DNA of 64,000 nt, from contig NZ_ARQM01000010.1 in assembly GCF_000385135.1 (NCBI RefSeq), forward strand, positions 682,001-746,000, in the 5' to 3' direction. Source of the stretch: Promicromonospora sukumoe 327MFSha3.1 (GTDB taxonomy: Bacteria > Actinomycetota > Actinomycetes > Actinomycetales > Cellulomonadaceae). Every line of letters starts with the position of its first letter. The stretch's first letter is position 1. The notes under the pieces are model-generated. The model had not been told where the DNA came from. It did no database searches and was given only the letters and a program-made list of their open reading frames with translations. A program made the position numbers and the translations under genes. Below, piece by piece: positions 1 through 8,871 of this stretch.

Positions 1-1021
<1,021 letters not shown>

Positions 1022-1047
1022 TCAGGACAAGCAAACAAAACCGGCGC

Positions 1048-1070
1048 ACCGTTCGTGATCAACGTACGGT
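1048..1070. promoter_or_regulatory. Imperfect inverted repeat, candidate LysR-type operator
   Basis: ACCGT at 1048-1052 and ACGGT at 1066-1070 are the ends of a 23-bp inverted repeat with 8 of 11 positions matching and TGATCA near its centre. It lies in the 174-bp gap between the divergent aminotransferase and LysR genes, where such regulators normally bind. Binding is inference. Confidence 0.4.
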
Positions 1071-1111
1071 CGCGGCCGCGCCCGGCCGCCCTCCCGACCT
1101 ACAGTCACCGC

Positions 1112-2017
1112 ATGCTCAACCCCCGGCGGCTCGAGATCCTGCGCGCGGTCCTGGCGGCCGGGTCGGTCAACCAGGCGGCGCGGAACCTCAGCTACTCGCC
1201 CGCGACGATCAGCCAGCACATGACCGCGCTCGCGCGTGAGACCGGGCTGGTCCTGTTCGAGAAGCAGGGGCGCGGCATCGTCGCCACCGACGACGCGCGG
1301 CACCTCGCCGACCAGGCGCAGTCGCTCCTGGCCGACTTCGGCCGCCTCGAACGCGTGGTCGCCGACCTCCGTGCAGGTCACGGGCAGCATCTCGCGGTGG
1401 CGTGCTTCGCCTCGGCGGCCGAGCAGTGGATGCCCGCGGTCGTCCGGACGGTGCGCGAGCTCCAGCCCAACCTCACCGTCGAGATCAGCCTGAACGAGCC
1501 GGTGGACGGCCGCGGACGCCGCCTGCCGGACCTCGACGTCAGGACCGAGCCCGCGGGCGGCGCCGAGGTGCACCTCGACGGGTACCAGCGGCACGAGCTG
1601 ACCGTCGAGGGCTTCGTGGCCGTGCTCCCGACCGCGCACCCGCTCGCGTCCGGCCCGGAGGTCAGTCTCCGCGACCTCGCCGACGAGCCCTGGATCGACT
1701 ACGACATCTACGACAGCCCGATCGGGCAGATCGTGCTCGCCGCGTGCAGCGCCGCCGGGTTCGTCCCCCGGTACGCCGCCCGCCTGGACGACCACCGGGC
1801 CACGCTCCGCCTGGTGGCGGCGGGCGTCGGGGTGACGGTCCTGCCACGACTGGCCGTCACGGACCTGCCCGACGGCCTGGTCATCCGGCCCGTCGTCGGT
1901 CCCGCCGTGGCGCGCCGCATCGTGGTGCACGCCCGCCAGGACCGGCGCCGGGCGGCGCTCATCGGCCGTGCCGTGGCGCAGCTACGGGCGAGCGCCCGCG
2001 AGACCGAAGCCGCGTAG
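1112..2017 (+). CDS. LysR family transcriptional regulator
   Basis: 301-residue DNA-binding regulator. The N-terminal winged helix-turn-helix (residues about 1-60) contains ILRAVLAAGSVNQAARNLSY and SPATISQHMTALARETG, the classical LysR recognition helix region. It is followed by a linker helix and a periplasmic-binding-protein-like effector domain (about 90-290) including DEPWIDYDIYDSPIGQIV and AAGVGVTVLPRLAV. ATG at 1112 gives the standard LysR N-terminus MLNPRRLEILRAV; the reading frame is open further upstream but that part is not LysR-like. It is transcribed divergently from the class III aminotransferase, so a local regulator of amino-acid catabolism is the likely role. The effector is unknown. 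Confidence 0.9.
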   Translation: MLNPRRLEILRAVLAAGSVNQAARNLSYSPATISQHMTALARETGLVLFEKQGRGIVATDDARHLADQAQSLLADFGRLERVVADLRAGHGQHLAVACFASAAEQWMPAVVRTVRELQPNLTVEISLNEPVDGRGRRLPDLDVRTEPAGGAEVHLDGYQRHELTVEGFVAVLPTAHPLASGPEVSLRDLADEPWIDYDIYDSPIGQIVLAACSAAGFVPRYAARLDDHRATLRLVAAGVGVTVLPRLAVTDLPDGLVIRPVVGPAVARRIVVHARQDRRRAALIGRAVAQLRASARETEAA

Positions 2018-2135
2018 CGCGCCCGCCGTCCTACCGGACGGCGTCGCCCGCCCGGTAGGCCCGCCCGGCGGGCCCGCCCGACGTCGCCCCACGACGACGT
2101 CGCCCGACGACGCCGCGACCCAGCGCGCCCCGCCC

Positions 2136-2867
2136 TCAGCCCCCGAGCAGCCCGACCACGGCCGTGACCAGCCGCGCCGAACGCTGTGCGGCGTCGTCCA
2201 CGTGGGTGAGGAACTCCGTGCCGTCCGGGGCGCACAGGTCCGACACCGCGCGCACGGACACGAACCGCGCGCCGAAGTTGTGGCAGAGCTGCGCCAGTGC
2301 GGCGGACTCCATGTCGACGGCGAGCATGTCCGGGAAGTCGGCGCGGAGCGTGACCGCGAGGTCCGCCGTCACGAACTTCTCGCCCGACCCGATCGCGCCC
2401 TCGCGCACCTCGAGGTCGGCGATGCCGGCCGCGGCGCGGCGGACGGCGTCGGCGAGCGCGGGAGCGGCGTCGTACGCCTCGGGCATGCCGGGCACCTGGC
2501 CGAGCACATAGCCGAAGGCGCGCGCGTCGGCGTCCGCGTTCAGGAGGCGGGCGCCCAGGACGACGTCGCCCACGGCGACGTCCTTGGCGAGTCCGCCGGC
2601 GCTGCCCGCGCTGATCAGCGGCACGTCCGCGCCGAACCGCAGGATCGCGGCCGCGCCCGCGGACGTCGCGTTGACGAACCCGATGCCGGTGCGCACCAGC
2701 ACGACGGGCTGCCCGCCGAGCACGATCCGGCGCTGCTCGGCGAGACCGACCCGCTCCGGCTCGCCCACCTCGGACGCCAGGGCGAGGAACGGCGCGGCCT
2801 CGTCGTCCATCGCGACGAGCACGACGGCGACCGGGCGCTCGCCGGTCCCGGAGACAGTGGCGGCCAC
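2136..2867 (-). CDS. mtnN: 5'-methylthioadenosine/S-adenosylhomocysteine nucleosidase
   Basis: Cytosolic nucleosidase that removes adenine from S-adenosylhomocysteine or methylthioadenosine. The 243-residue protein has the purine-nucleoside-phosphorylase-like fold, with GIGFVNATSAGAAAIL, the glycine-rich ISAGSAGGLA, SGEKFVT and the purine/ribose-binding signature DMESAALAQ containing the catalytic Glu and Met. Length is normal for the family. It starts 3 bp after the luxS stop codon, so both are one transcript. Its product S-ribosylhomocysteine is the LuxS substrate, so the pair forms the complete two-step SAH detoxification / AI-2 precursor route. Confidence 0.93.
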   Translation of the reverse strand: MAATVSGTGERPVAVVLVAMDDEAAPFLALASEVGEPERVGLAEQRRIVLGGQPVVLVRTGIGFVNATSAGAAAILRFGADVPLISAGSAGGLAKDVAVGDVVLGARLLNADADARAFGYVLGQVPGMPEAYDAAPALADAVRRAAAGIADLEVREGAIGSGEKFVTADLAVTLRADFPDMLAVDMESAALAQLCHNFGARFVSVRAVSDLCAPDGTEFLTHVDDAAQRSARLVTAVVGLLGG

Positions 2868-2870
2868 CGG

Positions 2871-3500
2871 CTACTTCCCCTCGGTCTCGACCGACCCGAG
2901 CGGCAGCGGCGAGCCCGGCCGGTGGGTCCCGGCCGCGGCGTCCCGTGCGGCGGCCTCGAGCGCGGCCGCGTCGCGGGCGGCGGCGTCCCGGGCCGAGGCG
3001 TCGCCGGGCGCGTCCTTGGCGTAGACCTCCGACCACACGCCGCGGGCGGAGAGGAACGCCGAGGCGGCCTCCTGCGCGCCGCTCAGGGTGTGGTTCGCGC
3101 CCCAGCCGCACTGCACCTCGTTGGCGGCGGGGACCTCGGTCGCCGCGATGATGTCGCGCAGGGTCGCGTCGATCAGCGCGAGCACGTCGTCGTAGGCGGG
3201 CTCGCCCTGCAGCATCAGGTAGAAGCCGGTCTGGCAGCCCATGGGGGAGAAGTCCAGGACGGCGTCCGAGTGGTTGCGGGAGTGCTCCGCGAACAGGTGC
3301 TCCAGCGAGTGCACCGTCGGCATCTCGAGGTGCGCGACGTTGGGCTGGGTGAAGCGCACGTCGTACTTGACGATGACGTCGCCGCCCGGGAGCTGCTTGC
3401 GGTCCGCCAGGCGCACGTACGGCGCGGACACGGCGCGGTGGTCCAGGTTGAAGGACTCGACGTTCATGCGGGGCGCTGGGGAGGATGCTGACTCGGTCAC
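2871..3500 (-). CDS. luxS: S-ribosylhomocysteine lyase with Ala-rich C-terminal tail
   Basis: Metalloenzyme that splits S-ribosylhomocysteine into homocysteine and DPD, the AI-2 precursor. Residues of the Fe/Zn site are visible: [10 protein letters not shown] (HxxEH motif) and the Cys in [18 protein letters not shown], plus the conserved [10 protein letters not shown]. At 209 residues it is about 45 longer than usual LuxS; the excess is a low-complexity tail rich in RDAAA-type repeats. A GTG start at 3500 is used; the ATG at 3465 ([10 protein letters not shown], the usual LuxS N-terminus) is an alternative, and neither has a strong Shine-Dalgarno site. First gene of the luxS-mtnN operon; an array of four 11-bp repeats lies just upstream. 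Confidence 0.93.
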   Translation of the reverse strand: MTESASSPAPRMNVESFNLDHRAVSAPYVRLADRKQLPGGDVIVKYDVRFTQPNVAHLEMPTVHSLEHLFAEHSRNHSDAVLDFSPMGCQTGFYLMLQGEPAYDDVLALIDATLRDIIAATEVPAANEVQCGWGANHTLSGAQEAASAFLSARGVWSEVYAKDAPGDASARDAAARDAAALEAAARDAAAGTHRPGSPLPLGSVETEGK

Positions 3501-3524
3501 GGTCCGAGCCTATGCCGTCTTCGG

Positions 3525-3568
3525 CCCCGTACTACCCCCGTACTACTCCCGTACCGCCCCCGTACTAC
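3525..3568. repeat. Four tandem 11-bp repeats (CCCCGTACTAC) between luxS and nif3
   Basis: Units at 3525-3535, 3536-3546, 3547-3557 and 3558-3568. Units 1, 2 and 4 are identical and unit 3 (TCCCGTACCGC) has three changes. Each unit contains GTAC, so identical palindromic tetramers recur every 11 bp, close to one helical turn. The array occupies the divergent promoter gap of luxS and nif3 and ends 10 bp before the nif3 start. Confidence 0.85.
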
Positions 3569-3578
3569 GCTGCAACGC

Positions 3579-4490
3579 GTGAGCAGCAGCGACGCCCCCG
3601 ACCCCACCGCCCCCACGCTGGCCCAGGTGGTCGCCGCCCTCGACGGCCTCTACCCGCCGTCGACCGCGGAGGGATGGGACGCCGTCGGGCTCGTCGCCGG
3701 TGACCCCGCCGCCCCGGTGCGCAAGGTGCTGTTCGCCGTCGACCCGGTGTCCGCCGTCGTCGACCAGGCGCTGGGCTGGGGCGCCGACCTGCTGGTCACC
3801 CACCACCCGCTGTTCCTGCGTGGCGTGAGCTCCGTGGCCGCCACGACCTTCAAGGGCTCCGTGGTGCACCGGCTGCTGACCGGCGGCTGCGCCCTGCACG
3901 TGGCGCACACCAACGCCGACGCCGCCCCGCGCGGCGTCGCCGACGCGCTCGCCGACCTGGTCGGCATCACCGACCGCCGGCCGCTGGAGCTGAGCGCCGC
4001 CGGCGCTCCGGGAACCGACGACGCCGCTCGCGGCATCGGCCGCGTCGGCCGCCTCGCCGAGCCCACCACGCTCGCGGGCTTCGCCCGTCGCGTCGCCGCC
4101 GTGCTGCCCGCCACCGCGCAGGGCATCCGCTTCTCCGGCGACCCCGACGCCGTCGTGACCACGGCCGCCGTCCTCGGCGGCTCCGGCGACGGGTACTTCG
4201 ACGCCGTCCGCGCCGCCGACGCCGACGTCTACGTCACCTCCGACCTGCGCCACCACCCCGCATCCGAGCTGCGCGAACGTGCCGAGTTCGAGGCCCGCGC
4301 CGCCGGCACCCCCGGACCCGCCGGCACCCCGTTCCTCGTCGACACCGCCCACTACGCCAGCGAGTGGCCCTGGCTGCGCTACGCCGTCGAGGACCTCGCC
4401 GCGGCGCTCGCGGCCGACGGCCTCGCCGTCGAGGCCCGCGTCAGCGAGCTGGTCACCGACCCCTGGACGGGCCAGGTCCCGTCCCGCTGA
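3579..4490 (+). CDS. Nif3-like dinuclear metal center protein (DUF34 / GTP cyclohydrolase I type 2 family)
   Basis: 303-residue member of the NIF3/YqfO family, a cytosolic dinuclear metal protein of debated function, often labelled GTP cyclohydrolase I type 2. The metal ligands are visible in VTHHPLFLRG (N-terminal His pair) and in DTAHYASEWPWL near the C-terminus (His and Glu). GTG at 3579 is the start that gives the normal N-terminus ahead of LAQVVAALDGLYPPSTAEGWD. The next genes encode a C4 zinc-ribbon coiled-coil protein and a histidine phosphatase, the same neighbours as Rv2228c-Rv2230c of Mycobacterium tuberculosis. Confidence 0.9.
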   Translation: MSSSDAPDPTAPTLAQVVAALDGLYPPSTAEGWDAVGLVAGDPAAPVRKVLFAVDPVSAVVDQALGWGADLLVTHHPLFLRGVSSVAATTFKGSVVHRLLTGGCALHVAHTNADAAPRGVADALADLVGITDRRPLELSAAGAPGTDDAARGIGRVGRLAEPTTLAGFARRVAAVLPATAQGIRFSGDPDAVVTTAAVLGGSGDGYFDAVRAADADVYVTSDLRHHPASELRERAEFEARAAGTPGPAGTPFLVDTAHYASEWPWLRYAVEDLAAALAADGLAVEARVSELVTDPWTGQVPSR

Positions 4491-4506
4491 CCGAGCCCTT
4501 CCCGCC

Positions 4507-4550
4507 GTGTCAGACGCTCAGGTCACCAGAGTGATCTGTGCGTCTGACAC
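4507..4550. terminator. Long palindrome, family A (GTGTCAGACG arms), after nif3
   Basis: A 44-bp imperfect palindrome: GTGTCAGACG at the left end and CGTCTGACAC at the right, with paired GTCAC/GTGAT inside. It starts 16 bp after the nif3 stop. No T-run follows, so it would be a tail-less hairpin terminator or a dispersed repeat. A copy with 39 of 44 identical bases is at 36279-36322. Confidence 0.7.
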
Positions 4551-4655
4551 GTGGGCGTGCTCGGTGCGAGCGGGCCTCGGGCCGGGTGCGCCCGCGCCGT
4601 CGGTCGCGGGGTAGCGTTGGACCACCCCCAGATCACGACCGAGAGGACACCTCCC

Positions 4656-5411
4656 GTGGCAACTGCACCACCCGAAGACCAGCGCAGGCTGCTGGAGGTC
4701 CAGGCGCTCGACACCCGCGCGCAGCAGCTCGAGCACCAGCGCAAGAGCCTGCCCGCGCTCACGCAGCTGACCGAGCTCGACGGCCGCATCGCCGACCTGC
4801 GCGCCTCGCTCGTCGAGTCGCGCACCCGGGTGGCAGACCTGAAGCGTGAGCTCACCAAGGCCGAGGGCGACGTCGAGCAGGTGCGCAACCGCGCCGCGCG
4901 CGACCAGCAGCGGCTCGACACGGGCAGCGTGAGCGCCAAGGACGCCGTCGCGCTGACCGACGAGCTCCGCTCGCTCGCCGCCCGCCAGGCCGCGCTCGAG
5001 GAGGTCGAGCTCGACGTCATGGAGCGCCTCGACGCGCACGAGGACGCGCTGGCCAAGGTCGAGGCCGCGAACGACGAGCTCGTCGCGGAGAAGACCAAGG
5101 TCGAGGGGGAGCGTGACAAGGGCTGGGCCGATCTCGACGCGCAGGCCGCGGCGCTCGCGGCCAGCCGGGTCACCGCGGTGGACGGCCTGGACGCCGGCCT
5201 GGTCGCCCTCTACGAGAAGCTGCGCGCGCAGCTCGGCGGCACGGGTGCCGCGGTGCTGAACGGCAACCGTTGCGACGGCTGCCGCATGGACCTGCCGCCC
5301 GTCGACCTGGACAAGATCCGCAGCGCCGCGCCCGACGCCGTGGTGCGCTGCGAGGAGTGCGGCCGCATCCTGGTGCGTGTCGCCTCCCCGACGGGCGCTG
5401 CCGCCGGATGA
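4656..5411 (+). CDS. C4-type zinc ribbon domain protein with long coiled coil (CT398-like)
   Basis: 251-residue protein, residues about 10-180 a continuous charged coiled coil (for example LTELDGRIADLRASLVES), followed by a zinc ribbon with two CxxC knuckles, CDGC in NRCDGCRMDLPP and CEEC in VRCEECGRIL. This is the arrangement of Rv2229c and Chlamydia CT398; the precise function is not established, though protein or nucleic-acid tethering has been proposed. GTG at 4656 is chosen because GAGAGGAC lies 8 bp upstream; an ORF extends upstream but lacks homology. It sits between nif3 and a histidine phosphatase gene and is likely co-transcribed with the latter (7-bp gap). Confidence 0.88.
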   Translation: MATAPPEDQRRLLEVQALDTRAQQLEHQRKSLPALTQLTELDGRIADLRASLVESRTRVADLKRELTKAEGDVEQVRNRAARDQQRLDTGSVSAKDAVALTDELRSLAARQAALEEVELDVMERLDAHEDALAKVEAANDELVAEKTKVEGERDKGWADLDAQAAALAASRVTAVDGLDAGLVALYEKLRAQLGGTGAAVLNGNRCDGCRMDLPPVDLDKIRSAAPDAVVRCEECGRILVRVASPTGAAAG

Positions 5412-5418
5412 GCAGGGC

Positions 5419-6135
5419 ATGAGCGAGGCACCCGGCCTCGACACCGACGCCCTCCCGCTCACCGTGGTCCTCGTCCGGCACGGCGTGACCCCGCTGACGG
5501 AGGCCGGCGTCGGCTCCGGGTCGGACGTCCCGGGCCCGCCGTTGAGCCCCCGCGGCCGGATCCAGGCGGCTCAGGCCGCGGACGCCGTGTTCCGCGTCGG
5601 GCGTGCGCCCAGGGCGGGGGCGGCGTCGTCGGGTGGGATGCGCGGCGGCGGCCTCTGGCCGGACCTGCCCCGCCCGACGGCGCTCGTCGCGTCCCCCGCG
5701 GTGCGCGCTCAGGAGACGGCGGCCGCCGTCGGACGGCGCCTCGGGCTGCACGTCAGCACGGACGACCGGTTCGCCGAGTTCCGGTTCGGGCAGTGGGAGG
5801 GGCGCACCGTCCCGGAGATCGAGCAGGAGTGGCCCGGTGCGCTGGCCCAGTGGCGCTCGACCGGGACGTTCGAGCCGCCGGGCGGCGAGTCGTACGCGCA
5901 GCTCGGCGCCCGCGTGTGGGACGGGCTGGCCGAGCTGCTGGCCGGCGGCGTGGACCGCACCGTCGTCGTGGTGGGGCACGCCGGGCAGATCCGGACCGCC
6001 GTCGGGCAGGCGCTGGGGGCGCCCGCCGCGACCTGGTCCCGGCTGCGCATCCCGCCGGCGTCGCTGTCGGTGCTGCGCCTGTGGGCGGACGGCAGCACGG
6101 AGGTGACCGCCGTCGGCGTCCCGACCGACGGCTGA
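5419..6135 (+). CDS. Histidine phosphatase family protein (CobC/phosphoglycerate mutase-like)
   Basis: 238-residue cytosolic phosphatase of the branch-1 histidine phosphatase superfamily. Catalytic motif LVRHGVT (RHG) is at about residue 16, and the second His is in VVVGHAGQIRTAVG. FGQWEGRTVPEIE is typical of CobC/GpmB-type enzymes. In mycobacteria the corresponding protein is fused to an RNase HI domain (Rv2228c); here only the phosphatase half is present. It has an internal low-complexity insertion around GRAPRAGAASSGGMRGGG. The start ATG at 5419 follows the zinc-ribbon gene by 7 bp. The substrate cannot be told from sequence. Confidence 0.87.
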   Translation: MSEAPGLDTDALPLTVVLVRHGVTPLTEAGVGSGSDVPGPPLSPRGRIQAAQAADAVFRVGRAPRAGAASSGGMRGGGLWPDLPRPTALVASPAVRAQETAAAVGRRLGLHVSTDDRFAEFRFGQWEGRTVPEIEQEWPGALAQWRSTGTFEPPGGESYAQLGARVWDGLAELLAGGVDRTVVVVGHAGQIRTAVGQALGAPAATWSRLRIPPASLSVLRLWADGSTEVTAVGVPTDG

Positions 6136-6149
6136 ACCACTGACGCTGA

Positions 6150-6194
6150 GCTACCGACGGCTGGGCTACCGACGGCTGAGCTACCGACGGCCGA
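6150..6194. repeat. Three tandem 15-bp repeats (GCTACCGACGGCTGR)
   Basis: Units at 6150-6164, 6165-6179 and 6180-6194, the last with one change. The array begins 15 bp after the phosphatase stop and overlaps the 3' end of the convergent MFS gene. Confidence 0.8.
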
Positions 6195-7608
6195 GCGCGC
6201 CCCGCGCGAACGCCGGGGCGAGCGGTACCAGGGCCAGCACCAGGACGGCGGGCAGGGCGAAGCCGAGCCGCAGGTTCTCGGCACCGACGAAGCCGGTCAG
6301 CACCGAGCCGAGCAGCGCGCCCACGTAGTTGAACTGGTTGAAGCGCGCGATCACGGCGTCGGTGCGGGCACGGTCGGGCTCGATGGCGTCGGCCTTGCCC
6401 GCGGCCGAGGTTGCTGCTGAATCGGCTGCTGAACCGGCTGCAGCGCCGGCCGTTGCTCCCGCCGTAGTCCCCGTCGTTCCCGCCGTTCCCGCCGCTCCCG
6501 CAATCGTTCCCGCCGTCCCCGCCGTCCGGCCGGCCGTCCCTGCGTCCGCCGGAGCCGACGCGATGCGCCCCGCCGCCGAGAAGCTGAGCGGGGCCACGAG
6601 CGCGACCGCCGCGCCGAGGATCGTGAACCCGGCGACCGCGACCTGCCAGGTCGGCGCGAGCGCGACGAGCGTGAGGGCGCCGCAGGCCACGACCGCGCCG
6701 ATCCGGAGCAGCGGCACCACACCGAACCGGGTCACGAGCTGCCCGCCCGCGAGCCGCACCACGATCGACGTCACGAGGTAGGGGAACGTCGCCAGCGCGA
6801 CGAGGTTGCCGGGGGCGTCGAAGGACCGCGCCAGGTACACGGGGCCCCAGGCCGACGCCGTGGTGTCGACCATGTAGAAGACGACCAGTCCGGCCCCGAC
6901 CAGCCAGATCGGCCGCCACGGGACCGGGGTCGCCTCTGCGCTGGTGCCGGGGGAGACGGCGCCCGGAGAACCAGCACTCGGGGAGCCGACGCCGGGAGAG
7001 CCGGCCCCCGCCGTCGTCGCGCCCGGCAATGGGCTGACCAGCCCGGGCGTGCCCGCCCCGGACGCGACTCGCGGGAGGAACCGCGCGAACGCGATCGCGA
7101 GCGGGACCACGGCCACGGCCGCGCCGACCTCGGGGGAGAGGTGCCCGGTGGCCAGGGCGATGATCGCGGCGGTGATGCCGCCGGTGGTCCAGTAGCCGTG
7201 CGACGACGGCAGGATGGGGCGGCCGTACCGGTGCTCGAGGTCGACGGCCTGCATGTTCGTGGTCGCGTCGACCAGTCCGAGGGCGATGCCGTAGAGCGCG
7301 ACCCCGCCCACGAAGAACGCCATCGCGGGGGCGAGCGTGATCGTGGGGACGGCGACGACCATGAGGGCGAGCCCGAGCCGGAGCATGGGCGCGCTGCCGA
7401 GGCGGTGCGCCGCGCGCTCGGCGACCAGGGATCCGACCCCCGCGAGCAGCACCATCATGAGCAGCAGGAGCGATAGAGCCACCTCGTCCATGCCCCACTG
7501 CTCGAGGAATCGCGGCAGCCGGGTGGTGAGGCTGATGAAGACGAAGCCCTGCGCGAAGAACGCCGCGGCCACTGCGATTCGGGCGCCCGTCAGGCTGCTG
7601 ATCCTCAT
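6181..7608 (-). CDS. MFS transporter with low-complexity loops
   Basis: 475-residue major facilitator permease of the YbjJ-like type. Around twelve hydrophobic segments are visible, starting with IAVAAAFFAQGFVFISLTTR. Two cytoplasmic or interdomain loops are unusually enriched in small residues: a Gly-Ser-Pro loop (SPGVGSPSAGSPGAVSPG) and a longer Ala-Gly-Thr loop with near repeats of AGTAG, matching a repetitive DNA stretch at about 6410-6540. ATG at 7608 gives the natural N-terminus; longer upstream frames are not transporter-like. An inverted repeat typical of TetR-family operators lies 11 bp before the start, so repression by a TetR protein encoded elsewhere is likely. Substrate unknown. 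Confidence 0.85.
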   Translation of the reverse strand: MRISSLTGARIAVAAAFFAQGFVFISLTTRLPRFLEQWGMDEVALSLLLLMMVLLAGVGSLVAERAAHRLGSAPMLRLGLALMVVAVPTITLAPAMAFFVGGVALYGIALGLVDATTNMQAVDLEHRYGRPILPSSHGYWTTGGITAAIIALATGHLSPEVGAAVAVVPLAIAFARFLPRVASGAGTPGLVSPLPGATTAGAGSPGVGSPSAGSPGAVSPGTSAEATPVPWRPIWLVGAGLVVFYMVDTTASAWGPVYLARSFDAPGNLVALATFPYLVTSIVVRLAGGQLVTRFGVVPLLRIGAVVACGALTLVALAPTWQVAVAGFTILGAAVALVAPLSFSAAGRIASAPADAGTAGRTAGTAGTIAGAAGTAGTTGTTAGATAGAAAGSAADSAATSAAGKADAIEPDRARTDAVIARFNQFNYVGALLGSVLTGFVGAENLRLGFALPAVLVLALVPLAPAFARGALGRR

Positions 7609-7618
7609 GACCGCACAT

Positions 7619-7634
7619 CCAACCGGTCGGTTGG
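7619..7634. promoter_or_regulatory. TetR-type operator upstream of the MFS gene
   Basis: CCAACCGGTCGGTTGG is a 16-bp inverted repeat, symmetric except at the central pair, and matches the CCAACCG(N2)CGGTTGG pattern common for TetR regulators of MFS exporters. It lies 11 bp upstream of the MFS start. No TetR gene is adjacent. Confidence 0.6.
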
Positions 7635-7664
7635 CTTCGGCGCCAGGGTTCTGGCCCGGCTCAT

Positions 7665-7733
7665 CCCTTTCGAGGGCCGACTCTTCTTCGCTTTCACCCG
7701 ACCGAGAGCGAAGAAACTTAGGCCTCGAAGGGG
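7665..7733. terminator. Long imperfect hairpin downstream of yaaA
   Basis: Arms CCCTTTCGAGG (from 7665) and CCTCGAAGGGG (to 7733) enclose an inner inverted repeat TTCTTCGCT (7684-7692) / AGCGAAGAA (7707-7715). It lies between the yaaA stop and the MFS start, both on the minus strand. Most likely a transcript-end hairpin for yaaA. Confidence 0.5.
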
Positions 7734-7844
7734 AGGGCCGAGCGCGCCCTTCGACCCCGCTGCCTTGACCAGGGCGCTTCGACCACGGCCCCCCGAACGG
7801 ATCGCTTCGAACGGACCGCTTCGAACGGTTGCCCAGCCGCCGTC

Positions 7845-8684
7845 CTACGCCAGGACGAGCTCCAGCGTCCGCGGCCCGCGGGCCTTGCCGTCCAGCAGGT
7901 TCGCCTCGATCAGCGTCTGGTCCTTGCCCGAGCCGATCTCGGTCAGCACCACCGAGCCGACCAGCTCCTGGGCGGCCTTGAGCACGTCCTCGCTGGTCCG
8001 GGCCTCGGACTCGCGCCGCAGCAGGTGCCCGGCGAGCACCCCCCGGGTGTGCTTGGCGTTGTGCGACACCACGGTCCGCTTCCCGTTCGTCTCGCGCAGC
8101 ACGCGCACCTCCACCCACTCGGCGGGCGGCTCCCCGCCCGGTCCGGGAGCGGTGCGCGGCTTCCACGCCGCGACGTACGTCGCGGACCGGCAGTCGACGA
8201 CGACGTCGCCCGCGGCCCGCGCGTCCAGCACCTCGGTCAGGGCGGGCTTCCAGAACGTGGCGAGCCGGCCGGCGTCGGGCAGGCCGACGCCCATGCCGAG
8301 CCGGTAGGCGGGGATGCGGTCGCCGGGCGCGACCACGCCCCACAGCCCAGAGAAGGTGAGGACGCTCTCCTGGGCGCGCCGCGCCGCGGCGTCAGGCAGG
8401 CCGGCGAGGCCCGCCGCCGCGTACAGGACGCCGGTGTAGACCTGGGCGGCGGGCGCCGCCGGCGCCTCGTGCAGCGCGGTGTTGCGCGCCACCTCCTCGG
8501 CGAGCCCGTCGCTGACCCCGAGGGCCGCCGTCGCACCGGGCCGTGCGCTGACCTGCGCCAGCTCGGTCAGCACCTGCCGGCGTCGGGCCGTGAGCTCCGG
8601 GTGGGCGAGCGCGGCCAGGTCGAGGGGAGCGGCGCCGTCGGGCGCGGGCGTCTTGCCCTCGGAGGGCGGAAGGAGCAGGAGCAC
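7845..8684 (-). CDS. yaaA: YaaA/DUF328 family peroxide stress protein
   Basis: 279-residue cytosolic protein of the YaaA family, which in E. coli lowers intracellular iron and limits DNA damage under peroxide stress. Family landmarks are the N-terminal LLLLPPSEGKTPAP, the central VLTFSGLWGVVAPGDRIPAYRLGM and the C-terminal VVSHNAKHTRGVLAGHLL. Length is close to the usual 250-260. No co-transcribed partner is evident: the MFS gene follows after a 236-bp gap with a hairpin. The role is taken from the family, not shown by context. Confidence 0.88.
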   Translation of the reverse strand: MLLLLPPSEGKTPAPDGAAPLDLAALAHPELTARRRQVLTELAQVSARPGATAALGVSDGLAEEVARNTALHEAPAAPAAQVYTGVLYAAAGLAGLPDAAARRAQESVLTFSGLWGVVAPGDRIPAYRLGMGVGLPDAGRLATFWKPALTEVLDARAAGDVVVDCRSATYVAAWKPRTAPGPGGEPPAEWVEVRVLRETNGKRTVVSHNAKHTRGVLAGHLLRRESEARTSEDVLKAAQELVGSVVLTEIGSGKDQTLIEANLLDGKARGPRTLELVLA

Positions 8685-8769
8685 CCGCTCAGCCTAGGTC
8701 GCGGACCCGGTGCGCGCGCATGAGCCGGGTCACGTTGACGGCGGCCGATGACCGTGGACCGAGCAGCCG

Positions 8770-8827
8770 GTGAACGTAGGGTTCGTCGGCTTCTGGCGGC
8801 TCAGACGCCGACGAAGCCTACGTTCAC
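8770..8827. repeat. Long palindrome, family D (GTGAACGTAGG arms), in a divergent gap
   Basis: Two 21-bp arms (8770-8790 and 8807-8827) match at 20 of 21 positions around a 16-base loop. Unlike the other palindromes here it lies between divergent gene starts (yaaA and the tautomerase-like gene), so it is not an ordinary terminator; it could be an operator, a 5'-UTR hairpin or a mobile palindrome. Confidence 0.75.
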
Positions 8828-8871
8828 CTGCGCCGTCCGGCGGGCAGCCAGATCCCTCTAGGGTGACGTGC

